Assembly (NCBI RefSeq): GCF_018760735.1
Contig: NZ_JAHHZN010000002.1
Location: 124,001-188,000, forward strand
Direction: 5' to 3'
DNA length: 64,000 nucleotides
Source: Hymenobacter piscis
GTDB lineage: Bacteria; Bacteroidota; Bacteroidia; Cytophagales; Hymenobacteraceae
The first letter of the stretch is position 1. Every line of letters starts with the position of its first letter. The notes below the pieces were generated by a model. That model saw nothing but the letters and a program-made list of their open reading frames with translations, made no database searches and was not told the DNA's origin. Made by a program: the position numbers and the translations under genes. Below, piece after piece: positions 43,502 to 50,637 of this stretch.

Positions 43502-43710
43502 GAATCGCAGATGATGCAGATGGTGCAGACGTCGCAGGTACAAGCGACTGCTACTGGTAAGCGTTAGGCTGACGTTGAAGCATTTACCGGAGGTCTTACG
43601 TCAAACGAGCCAGAGACGGCGAACCGCCCGGCAGCAAACCAGCCAAATAATACACGAAGATAGCCCGAACCACCGGCTCGGGCTATCGGAAAGCAAATAT
43701 ACTGGCCTTG

Positions 43711-43831
43711 CGGTGAAATTGTGAATTGGTGAAATGGTGAGTTGACGTTCGGCCGGTCCCGATTGCGCTGTTTGCGCCGCCAGAACCGGCCGAACGTCAA
43801 CTCACCATTTCACCAATTCACAATTTCACCG
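43711..43831. repeat. Long perfect inverted repeat, family C copy 2
   Basis: Arms 43711-43757 and 43785-43831 are perfectly complementary over 47 bp. The 27-nt loop contains TTGCGCT and TTGCGCC as in the copy at 14581-14702. The repeat ends one base before the stop codon of the glutamate dehydrogenase gene. Confidence 0.95.
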
Positions 43832-43832
43832 T

Positions 43833-45128
43833 TTAGAAGCCCCCGCGGAACTTGTAGGTCTGGGCTACCTTGTCGATGGCCACGACGTAGGCGGCGATGC
43901 GCATGGGCACGTTGTACTTCTGGCTGGTGGCGTACACCTTCTCGAAGGCATCGGTCATGATGCGGTCAGCGCGTTCGGTCACCATTTTCTCGCTCCACTT
44001 GAAGCCCTGACGGTTCTGCACCCACTCGAAGTAGGATACCGTTACGCCGCCCGAGTTGGCCAGAATGTCGGGCACCACCATAATGCCCTTCTCGTTGATG
44101 ATGGGGTCGGCGGAAGCCGAGGTGGGGCCGTTGGCGCCTTCCACAATCAGTTTGGCTTTGATCTGGTGGGCGTTGTGCTCGGTAATTACGTCTTCCACGG
44201 CGGCGGGCACCAGCACGTCCACGTCCAGGGTCAGCAGGTCGTCGGCGTTGTCCATGAGCGAGGCGCCCGTGAAGCCGTCGAGGCGGCCGGCGTGGGCGTT
44301 CTTGTAGGCCACGGCCTCATCGATGTCGATGCCGTCGGCGTTCCAGTAGGCCCCGCTGATGTCGGAAATACTCTTGATTTTGACGCCCTTCTCGCTCAGG
44401 AGCTTGGCGGCCCAGGAGCCCACGTTGCCGAAGCCCTGCACGGCGGCCGATACGTCCTTGGGGTCGAGGTTGAGCTTTTTGAGGGCGGCCAGGGCCGACA
44501 CCATCACGCCGCGGCCGGTGGCCTCGGTGCGGCCCAGCGAGCCACCCATTACCAGGGGCTTACCCGTGACCACGGCCGGCGAGTTGGCGCCCACCGTCTT
44601 GGAGAATTCGTCCATGAGCCAAGCCATTTCGCGCGGGCCGGTGCCCATGTCGGGGGCCGGAATGTCGCGGTCGGGGCCAAATACGTCCTTCATGGCCAGG
44701 GTGTAGCCCCGGGTGAGGCGCTCCATTTCGCCGGCGCTCATGGTGCTGGGCTCGCAGATGATGCCGCCCTTGGCTCCACCGTAAGGGATGTCCACTACGG
44801 CGCACTTCCAGGTCATCCAGGCGGCCAGGGCCTTCACCTCGTCGAGGTGCACGTTCTTGTCGTAGCGGATGCCGCCTTTGCTGGGCCCCAGGATGGTGTT
44901 GTGAATCACGCGGTAGCCCTCGAACACGCGCAGCTTGCCGTTGTCCATGGTCACGGGAATGTGCACGATAACCTGCTTGTCGGCAGCTTTGAGCACTTCG
45001 TAGGTTTCCTCGTCGAGGCCCAGGATATCGGCCGCCACATTGAAGCGCGACATCATGGACTCCAGCGGGTTCTCGGCATCTACGCGGGGAGCCGGCTCTT
45101 TGTACTTGTACACCGTGGTGGCAGCCAT
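43833..45128 (-). CDS. Glu/Leu/Phe/Val-type glutamate dehydrogenase
   Basis: 431 residues from ATG 45128. The catalytic lysine motif is VVDIPYGGAKGGI. A Rossmann domain (AAVQGFGNVGSWAAKLL) and the C-terminal LIVEGANGPTSASADPII motif complete the hexameric GDH family. It interconverts glutamate and 2-oxoglutarate; coenzyme preference cannot be judged from sequence alone. A TACCTTTG box lies 84 nt upstream of the start. It stands as a single-gene unit. Confidence 0.93.
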   Translation of the reverse strand: MAATTVYKYKEPAPRVDAENPLESMMSRFNVAADILGLDEETYEVLKAADKQVIVHIPVTMDNGKLRVFEGYRVIHNTILGPSKGGIRYDKNVHLDEVKALAAWMTWKCAVVDIPYGGAKGGIICEPSTMSAGEMERLTRGYTLAMKDVFGPDRDIPAPDMGTGPREMAWLMDEFSKTVGANSPAVVTGKPLVMGGSLGRTEATGRGVMVSALAALKKLNLDPKDVSAAVQGFGNVGSWAAKLLSEKGVKIKSISDISGAYWNADGIDIDEAVAYKNAHAGRLDGFTGASLMDNADDLLTLDVDVLVPAAVEDVITEHNAHQIKAKLIVEGANGPTSASADPIINEKGIMVVPDILANSGGVTVSYFEWVQNRQGFKWSEKMVTERADRIMTDAFEKVYATSQKYNVPMRIAAYVVAIDKVAQTYKFRGGF

Positions 45129-45211
45129 ACGGGTAAGGGGTTGGGTGGGGAAAATAAAAAAACCGGCGTCCGGGGGAGGGTTCCGGACTACCGTGGGGGA
45201 ATTTGGGTGGC

Positions 45212-45219
45212 CAAAGGTA
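45212..45219 (-). promoter_or_regulatory. -7 box of the glutamate dehydrogenase gene
   Basis: TACCTTTG on the minus strand matches TAnnTTTG exactly, 84 nt upstream of the ATG. No TTTG at the -33 position. Confidence 0.5.
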
Positions 45220-45362
45220 CAGGGTTTACGTGGAGTTACGCGCTGGCAGTTTGCCCGCCTTTCCGGCCGAACCATCTCCCATTACGCTCCCGCCGCCCTG
45301 GGCTGCCGCCCGGCCGACCAAAGACCACGCCAAAGGCTTTATCATCAATTTTTTACACCAAA

Positions 45363-45391
45363 AAAAGCCAACGCCCAGGGCGTTGGCTTTT
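45363..45391 (-). terminator. Rho-independent terminator of cdsA
   Basis: A 13-bp stem (AAAAGCCAACGCC) with a 3-nt loop, followed on the minus strand by a T-rich run. Confidence 0.9.
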
Positions 45392-45437
45392 CAGGAATAG
45401 TGGCCCGGGGGCCGGCGCGCCGGGGCAGTTTCGACCC

Positions 45438-46310
45438 CTAGCTCCAGAGCAGCCGCAGCACCGCCAGCACGGGCAGAATAAAGAGGAAGGCATCGAACCG
45501 GTCGAGCAGGCCGCCGTGCCCGGGCATGATGCGGCCCGAGTCCTTGACACCCACGCTGCGCTTGAGCATGGACTCGGCCAAGTCGCCCAGGGGCCCGAAC
45601 ACGGCCACCACGCCGGCCACCACCAGGCGGTAAGTCAGCGAGAGTTCGGGCAGCAGGTAGCCCAGCAGGTAGCCCACTACCAGCGTGAGCACGAAGCCGC
45701 CCACGGCTCCTTCCCAGGTTTTGCCGGGCGAAATTTTGGGCGCCAGCTTGTGCTTGCCCAGGGTTTTGCCCGCCGCGTAGGCCCCAATATCGGAGGACCA
45801 GACCAGAAACAGGAGCGCGAAGATGCGGCGGTAGTCGTAGCCGGTGCCGCTGAAGGCCACCACGTGCAGCAAACTCATGGGCAGGCTCACGTAGAGCAAC
45901 CCCAGCAACGCCACGCCCACGTTGGCGAAGGGCGAAAACGGCTGGTTCTCGCGGGGCCAGGCGTACATTTCGCGCAGAATCAGAATCACGGGCAGCAGCA
46001 CAATGAGGCCGGCCGCCAGCAGGCGCAGCTGCTGCAGGTCGCTCACGGAAGCCGGCAGCGTATGGTTGGCCAGGCTGCGAAAATCGGTGAGGGCGGCCAC
46101 GCTGGCAAACAGCAGCACGCTGATGGTACCGCCCAGCATGGCCGCGGGCTTGTAGCCGGCCTGCCGCATCATGCGGTAGAACTCGAGCAGCATCTTTACC
46201 TGCACCACCGCGAAAAACAGGGCAAACGTCCAGGCGCTGTACCACACGCTGCCCAGCAGCAACGCCGCCCCGATCAGGCCGAAAATAAGCCGCTGACTCA
46301 GGTTGGACAT
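45438..46310 (-). CDS. cdsA: Phosphatidate cytidylyltransferase
   Basis: 290 residues from ATG 46310 (MSNLSQRLIFGLIGAALLLG); an upstream TTG at 46376 would add a low-complexity Ala/Pro/Ser tail. About eight membrane segments. The CDS signature is complete near the C-terminus: SMLKRSVGVKDSGRIMPGHGG, and SPGKTWEG is present. It makes CDP-diacylglycerol from phosphatidate and CTP for phospholipid synthesis, including the substrate chain leading to Psd. It follows the CPBP protease gene on the same strand but a long inverted repeat separates them. Confidence 0.93.
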   Translation of the reverse strand: MSNLSQRLIFGLIGAALLLGSVWYSAWTFALFFAVVQVKMLLEFYRMMRQAGYKPAAMLGGTISVLLFASVAALTDFRSLANHTLPASVSDLQQLRLLAAGLIVLLPVILILREMYAWPRENQPFSPFANVGVALLGLLYVSLPMSLLHVVAFSGTGYDYRRIFALLFLVWSSDIGAYAAGKTLGKHKLAPKISPGKTWEGAVGGFVLTLVVGYLLGYLLPELSLTYRLVVAGVVAVFGPLGDLAESMLKRSVGVKDSGRIMPGHGGLLDRFDAFLFILPVLAVLRLLWS

Positions 46311-46382
46311 GGGCGGTTTATCGGCCGGCGGGGCAGCAGCAGCGGGAGAGGAAGCAGGGGCGGAAGAGGTAGACAAGCGGTT

Positions 46383-46497
46383 TTGGCTGTTAGCGGATGG
46401 CTATTGGCTGATGGCTTTCGGGCGGGCGAAAATCAGCCATCAGCACTTTTAACGTATCGAACAAAGCTAACAGCCATCAGCTAATAGCTATCAGTCA
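46383..46497. repeat. Inverted repeat, family D
   Basis: Words GCTGTTAGC, GATGGCTATTGGCTGATGGC and their complements occupy both halves. The longest paired section matches at 20 of 23. It lies between two co-directional genes (CPBP protease and cdsA). Confidence 0.7.
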
Positions 46498-46501
46498 CAA
46501 A

Positions 46502-47548
46502 CTACGAACGGGTAGCATCCACGCCGTCGTGGCTGAGGGTGCGGGCGGGCGGGGGCGCTGTATCGGGGCGGTGCACGGCCACGCCCCGGCCCCCGAGCGT
46601 ATGCATTTCGGTGGGCAACTCCTCGGGCCGGGGTGTTTGGGTTTGGTGGTAGAGGTAGCGCAGCAGCAGCCCGCACAGCACGAAGGAGGCCAGCACCAAG
46701 TACCAGGGCAGGGCTTCCGTAGAATCGGGGTCGAACTCGGCCGACGACCAGTCGCGCTGCTGGGCGTAGAGCAGCAGCAGCTGAAAGGCGTTCTGGGCAA
46801 AGTGGGCCGCCATGGGCACTAGGATGTTACCGCTCCATTCGTATAAATAGCCCAGCACCAGCCCGAGCACGAAGCGCGGGAAGAAGCCGAAGAACTGCAT
46901 GTGAATGGCGCTGAAAATGGCCGCCGCCGCCCAGATGCCCACGTGCCGGGAGCTGAACCACTGCACCAGGTTGCGCTGAATCACGCCCCGGAAGAACAGC
47001 TCCTCGCTCAGGGCCGGTACCACGGCAATCACCACCAGGGCCACCACCAGCCTCCAGGGCGAGGAAAAGCGCGTCAGGTAGCGCGTGATTTCCTGGGCCC
47101 GGTCCTCCGACTCGCGGGCCCACTGTTCCCAATCAGCCAGAAAATCGGGCAGGTGCAGCTGGGCATTCCAGGCGATAAGACCCGACATGGCCGGCAGACT
47201 CAGGATGATAAGAGCCGCGGCCAGCAGCAGCCAGCCCACCGGCACCGGCCGGCGGGGGGCGAAATAGTCGGCCAGGGTGTGGCCGGTGAGCAGGGCGAAG
47301 GCCACGGCCGCCCCGCCCAGCATCACGAGCAGCGTCACGCCCTGGGCCAGCATCATCACGCCCCAGCCCTGCGGGTAGTCCTGCGGGTGCCGGTTGACGT
47401 TGCCCAGCTCCTGGAAGCCGATGCCGAAGAAAATCTGGCTCAGGGCCATCGTGAAGAAGCCCGCCACGCACAGCGCCGCCAGCAGCAGCACCAGCAGCAG
47501 AGCCAGATTGGCGGCCGGATGCAGCCGGCTGGAAACGAAACCTTTCAT
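46502..47548 (-). CDS. CPBP-family intramembrane glutamic protease
   Basis: 348 residues with about eight membrane segments. Motif 1 PALSEELFFRG (the EExxxR catalytic and stabilising residues), motif 2 AIFSAIHMQFFGFFPRFVLGL and motif 3 MAAHFAQNAFQ are all present, as in Rce1/MroQ-type proteases. Substrate is unknown; roles in peptide maturation, surface protein processing or bacteriocin self-immunity are known for relatives. A hydrophilic C-terminal tail (about 300-348) is extra. It reads divergently from dusB. Confidence 0.88.
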   Translation of the reverse strand: MKGFVSSRLHPAANLALLLVLLLAALCVAGFFTMALSQIFFGIGFQELGNVNRHPQDYPQGWGVMMLAQGVTLLVMLGGAAVAFALLTGHTLADYFAPRRPVPVGWLLLAAALIILSLPAMSGLIAWNAQLHLPDFLADWEQWARESEDRAQEITRYLTRFSSPWRLVVALVVIAVVPALSEELFFRGVIQRNLVQWFSSRHVGIWAAAAIFSAIHMQFFGFFPRFVLGLVLGYLYEWSGNILVPMAAHFAQNAFQLLLLYAQQRDWSSAEFDPDSTEALPWYLVLASFVLCGLLLRYLYHQTQTPRPEELPTEMHTLGGRGVAVHRPDTAPPPARTLSHDGVDATRS

Positions 47549-47549
47549 G

Positions 47550-47656
47550 GTGTTTTGGTGCTTAGTGCTTGGATTTTAGTGTTTAGTGGTCCGGAAGACC
47601 AACTGCCCTTTGTCGTTGAACGACCTACGCACCAGGCACTACGCACCAGGCACTAA
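47550..47656. repeat. Diverged inverted/direct repeat, family E
   Basis: A 14-bp word ACGCACCAGGCACT is tandemly repeated at 47627-47654. The left half carries TGGTGCTTAGTGCTTGGATTT, a partial complement of it. It fills the CPBP/dusB divergent gap upstream of the dusB promoter. Confidence 0.6.
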
Positions 47657-47668
47657 ATCCTATTGTCG

Positions 47669-47676
47669 TAAATTTG
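47669..47676 (+). promoter_or_regulatory. -7 box of dusB
   Basis: TAAATTTG, an exact TAnnTTTG match, in the context TTGTCGTAAATTTG, ends 24 nt before the GTG start. Confidence 0.65.
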
Positions 47677-47700
47677 CGCAAAATACTAGAATAGCCTGCC

Positions 47701-48690
47701 GTGGTTCACATTCGTAACATTGCCCTGCCCGATTTCCCGCTCCTGCTCGCGCCCATGGAGGACGTGTCGGACCCGCCGTTCCGGGCCGTGTGCAAGCAGG
47801 GCGGCGCCGATCTGATGTACACCGAGTTCATCTCCTCGGAAGGTCTGATCCGGGCCGCCGCCAAGAGTCGCCAGAAGCTCGACGTGTTCGACTACGAGCG
47901 GCCCATCGGCATTCAGCTCTTCGGCTCCGATGTGGACACGATGGGCGAGTGCGCCCGCATCAGCACCGAGGCCGGCCCCGACCTGATCGACATCAACTAC
48001 GGCTGCCCCGTGAAGCAGGTGGCCTGCCGGGGCGCGGGTGCCGCGCTGCTGCGCGACATTCCCAAAATGGTGGAAATGACGGCCGCCGTGGTAAAAAACA
48101 CCCACCTGCCCGTGACCGTGAAAACCCGCCTGGGCTGGGACGACTCGACCAAGAACGTGGAGGAAGTGGCCGAGCGCCTCCAGGACGTGGGCATCGAGGC
48201 TCTCACGGTGCACGGCCGCACCCGGGTGCAGATGTACAAGGGCGAGGCCGACTGGGACCTGATCGGCCGCATCAAGAACAACCCGCGCATCAAAATCCCC
48301 ATCTTCGGCAACGGCGACATCGACTCGGCCCAGAAGGCCGTGGAGTACAAGAACCGCTACGGCGTGGATGGCGTGATGATTGGCCGGGCGGCCATCGGCT
48401 ACCCCTGGATTTTCCGGGAGGTGAAGCACTACGTGGCCACCGGCCAACTGCTGGCCCCGCCCACCGTGGAGGAGCGCGTGCAGGCCTGCCGCATGCACTT
48501 CGAGAAAAGCCTGGAGTGGAAAGGCCCCCGGGCCGGCGTGTTCGAGATGCGCCGCCACTACGCCCAGTACTTCCGCGGCCTCGAAGGTGCCCGCCAGTGG
48601 CGCAGCCGCCTCGTAGACACCAACGACCCGCTGGAAATCCACCACATCCTCGACGAAATATCGGCCGCCGAGCCCATGATGGTGGGGTAA
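47701..48690 (+). CDS. dusB: tRNA-dihydrouridine synthase
   Basis: 329 residues starting at GTG 47701, placed by the promoter box at 47669 and the conserved N-terminus. Signature motifs: LLLAPMEDVSDPPFR (FMN site), DINYGCPVKQVACRGAG with the catalytic Cys, TVKTRLGWD, TVHGRTRVQMYKG, and GRAAIGYPWIF. It reduces uridines in tRNA D-loops with NADPH and FMN. The sequence fits the DusB-type branch common in Bacteroidota. A family A repeat follows 12 bp after the stop. Confidence 0.93.
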   Translation: MVHIRNIALPDFPLLLAPMEDVSDPPFRAVCKQGGADLMYTEFISSEGLIRAAAKSRQKLDVFDYERPIGIQLFGSDVDTMGECARISTEAGPDLIDINYGCPVKQVACRGAGAALLRDIPKMVEMTAAVVKNTHLPVTVKTRLGWDDSTKNVEEVAERLQDVGIEALTVHGRTRVQMYKGEADWDLIGRIKNNPRIKIPIFGNGDIDSAQKAVEYKNRYGVDGVMIGRAAIGYPWIFREVKHYVATGQLLAPPTVEERVQACRMHFEKSLEWKGPRAGVFEMRRHYAQYFRGLEGARQWRSRLVDTNDPLEIHHILDEISAAEPMMVG

Positions 48691-48702
48691 TTTCGGTTCT
48701 TT

Positions 48703-48801
48703 AGAACGTCATGCTGAGCTTGCCGAAGCATCTCTACCGGAGCTAATCAAAGAAGTTAGCATTGCGGTAGAGATGCTTCGGCAAGCTCAGCATGACGTTC
48801 T
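48703..48801. repeat. Long perfect inverted repeat, family A copy 2
   Basis: Arms 48703-48738 and 48766-48801 are perfectly complementary over 36 bp, with ends AGAACGTCATGCTGAGC. The loop includes GTTAGCATTGCGG as in the copy at 15521-15647. It lies between two plus-strand genes. Confidence 0.95.
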
Positions 48802-48839
48802 TTTATCATCTCATACAGCACCCTTTCCTCCCCCACCCC

Positions 48840-49787
48840 ATGCCCACTACTACCCCCGCGCCTACCCCGCTGCCCCCCGTTACGCCGGCGCCGGCGGCTC
48901 CTTCGGCGGCGGCCTGGGGGCTGCTGCTGGTGCTGGCGGGCATCTGGGGCACCTCGTTTATTCTGATGAAGAAGGGACTGGTGGTATTTTCGGCCCTGGA
49001 GCTAGGCGCCTGCCGGGTGAGCGTGGCGGCCCTGCTGCTGCTGCCCTTCGCCCTGCGCCACGTGGGCCGGGTGAACCGGGATAAGCTCAAGTGGCTGCTG
49101 CTGAGCGGCGTAGTGGGTACGCTCCTTCCGGCTTTCCTGTTCGCCTACGCCGAAACCCGGCTGGCCTCGGGGCTGGCGGGCGTGCTCAACGCCCTCACGG
49201 CCGTATTTACGCTGGTGGTGGGCGCGGCTTTTTTCGGGCAGCAGCTCACCGGCCTGCGGGTGCTGGGCATTGCCCTGGGCCTGGCCGGCACGGTGGTTCT
49301 GATGCTGCTGGGCGGCAGCGCGGCGGCCGGCACTTCGCCCGCTGGCGAGGAAAATGCCTGGTACGGGCTGTTCATTGTGGCGGCCACGCTGGGCTACGGG
49401 GTGAGCGTGAACGTGATCAAGCGCCACCTGAGCGACATTCCGGCCCTGGCCGTGACGGGGCTGCTGCTGCTCTTCATCGGCGGACCGGCCCTGGCCTTCC
49501 TGCTGCTCGGCACCGATTTCGTACCCAAGCTGGCCACCGTGCCCGGCGCCTGGACGGCCTTCGGCTACATCGCCCTGCTGGCCACCATGAGCACGGCCGT
49601 GGCCATGGTACTGTTCAACAAGCTCATCCAAACCTCCACCGCCCTGTTCGCTGCCTCCAACACCTACCTCATCCCGGTAGTCGCCCTGGCCTGGGGCGTG
49701 CTGGATGGAGAGCAGTTCAACGGCTGGCACCTGCTGGGCATGGTCATTATCCTGGTGAGTGTGGCCATCATTCATAGGGCGCGGTAG
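48840..49787 (+). CDS. EamA/DMT-family transporter
   Basis: 315 residues from ATG 48840; an earlier in-frame ATG lies inside the inverted repeat and is rejected. Ten membrane segments arranged as two EamA repeats (first WGLLLVLAGIWGTSFILMKKG, second WYGLFIVAATLGYGVSVNVIK). It probably exports a metabolite or amino acid across the inner membrane; the substrate is unknown. A Pro/Ala-rich N-terminal tail of 20 residues precedes the first helix. Single gene. Confidence 0.88.
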   Translation: MPTTTPAPTPLPPVTPAPAAPSAAAWGLLLVLAGIWGTSFILMKKGLVVFSALELGACRVSVAALLLLPFALRHVGRVNRDKLKWLLLSGVVGTLLPAFLFAYAETRLASGLAGVLNALTAVFTLVVGAAFFGQQLTGLRVLGIALGLAGTVVLMLLGGSAAAGTSPAGEENAWYGLFIVAATLGYGVSVNVIKRHLSDIPALAVTGLLLLFIGGPALAFLLLGTDFVPKLATVPGAWTAFGYIALLATMSTAVAMVLFNKLIQTSTALFAASNTYLIPVVALAWGVLDGEQFNGWHLLGMVIILVSVAIIHRAR

Positions 49788-49834
49788 CGGTGAATGGGTG
49801 ACTCGGTGAATGAGTGATTGAGTAAAAAAAGCCC

Positions 49835-49935
49835 TGTCATCCTGAGCGGAGCGAAGATTCCTGTTACGCTGAAACGACACCATATCAACGGTTCGTGCTG
49901 ACGTAGCAAGATCCTTCGCTCCGCTCAGGATGACG
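49835..49935. repeat. Inverted repeat (family A-like) beside the RAYT gene
   Basis: Arms TGTCATCCTGAGCGGAGCGA at 49835-49858 and its complement at 49911-49935. Outer words GAATGAGTGATTGAG (about 49808-49822) and CTCAATCACTCATTCA (49945-49960) form a second, external stem, and the RAYT stop codon falls in its right flank. Confidence 0.85.
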
Positions 49936-49965
49936 TTTTTTTTGCTCAATCACTCATTCACCACT

Positions 49966-50556
49966 TCACTCATTCGCCGAGTCACTCTCATACGGCCACT
50001 CGTGAAACCGCTTGGGCAAACCCAGGCGGACCGGGTGGGTGGCCAGGTAAGCCAGTACGCGCGTCAGTTCATCCTCATCCTGCACCACCAGCTCGTGGGA
50101 GCCGGGGTGCCAGAAGTCGGCTTCGGGGGGGAGCTGGCCGCGCAACAGGCGGCGGGCCTGGGTGGCGGTGCGTTGCATGAGTAGCTCGATGGTTTTGTAA
50201 AGTGAGAGGCCCACGCCGGCCGGCAGGTGCAGCACGGCGTGCAGGTGGTTGGGCAGCAGCACGAAGCCCGGCACCCGCAGCCCCTGCTCCTCCAGCATCA
50301 GTAGCTCCCCGGCCACCAGCTCCGCCAGCTTCTCCCGCTCCAGGTACTGCGGCCCGACAGGGGCGGCATCCAGCAGCGCATCGAAGTCCGCAAAAAACCG
50401 CTTTTCGGCCCGGCGGGCGGCGGCCAAGGGGTCGGGGGCGGTGCGGGCGGCCTGCTGGGCGGCCACGCGTTGGGTGTGCAGTTCCCGGCCAGCCCGGGTA
50501 GGCACGGAGCCGGCCAGGCGCAACGTGAGCAGAATGGTTTCACCGGCGGGCAGCAT
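49966..50556 (-). CDS. REP-associated tyrosine transposase (RAYT, Y1/HUH)
   Basis: 196 residues. The HUH metal-binding motif is VLLPNHLHAVLHLP (His-Leu-His). A C-terminal block LAYLATHPVRLGLPKRFHEWPYES corresponds to the typical YIxxNPVRAGL...DWPWSS of RAYT proteins and supplies the candidate nucleophile Tyr in AYLATHP. RAYTs are domesticated IS200/IS605-type single-strand transposases that mobilise REP palindromes. There are no IS ends or accessory TnpB, and a palindrome lies 31 bp from the stop, as expected for a RAYT. The NP of the usual NPV motif is HP here. Activity is likely but untested. Confidence 0.8.
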   Translation of the reverse strand: MLPAGETILLTLRLAGSVPTRAGRELHTQRVAAQQAARTAPDPLAAARRAEKRFFADFDALLDAAPVGPQYLEREKLAELVAGELLMLEEQGLRVPGFVLLPNHLHAVLHLPAGVGLSLYKTIELLMQRTATQARRLLRGQLPPEADFWHPGSHELVVQDEDELTRVLAYLATHPVRLGLPKRFHEWPYESDSANE

Positions 50557-50565
50557 AGCAGGGGT

Positions 50566-50618
50566 AAAAAAAGTCGGGCGGAAACTACCCCCGTAAGGTA
50601 GCTTCCGCCCGACTTTTT
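50566..50618 (-). terminator. Strong hairpin terminator after the M3 peptidase
   Basis: A stem of about 22 bp (core GTCGGGCGGAA and GGTAGC words) with a short loop is flanked by A-rich and T-rich tails, so it can work in both directions. It lies 20 bp after the peptidase stop and 10 bp before the RAYT start. Confidence 0.88.
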
Positions 50619-50637
50619 AAGGGACCTTTCGGCAGAA

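Larger units (their letters stand above)
45129..45437. other. Intergenic region between gdh and cdsA
   Basis: 309 bp. It holds the gdh promoter box (45212-45219) and the cdsA terminator (45363-45391); the rest shows nothing recognisable. Confidence 0.6.

Noticed and set aside
44166..46484. 772-codon plus-strand frame across gdh and cdsA
   Set aside because: It runs through two well-defined minus-strand genes and a terminator.
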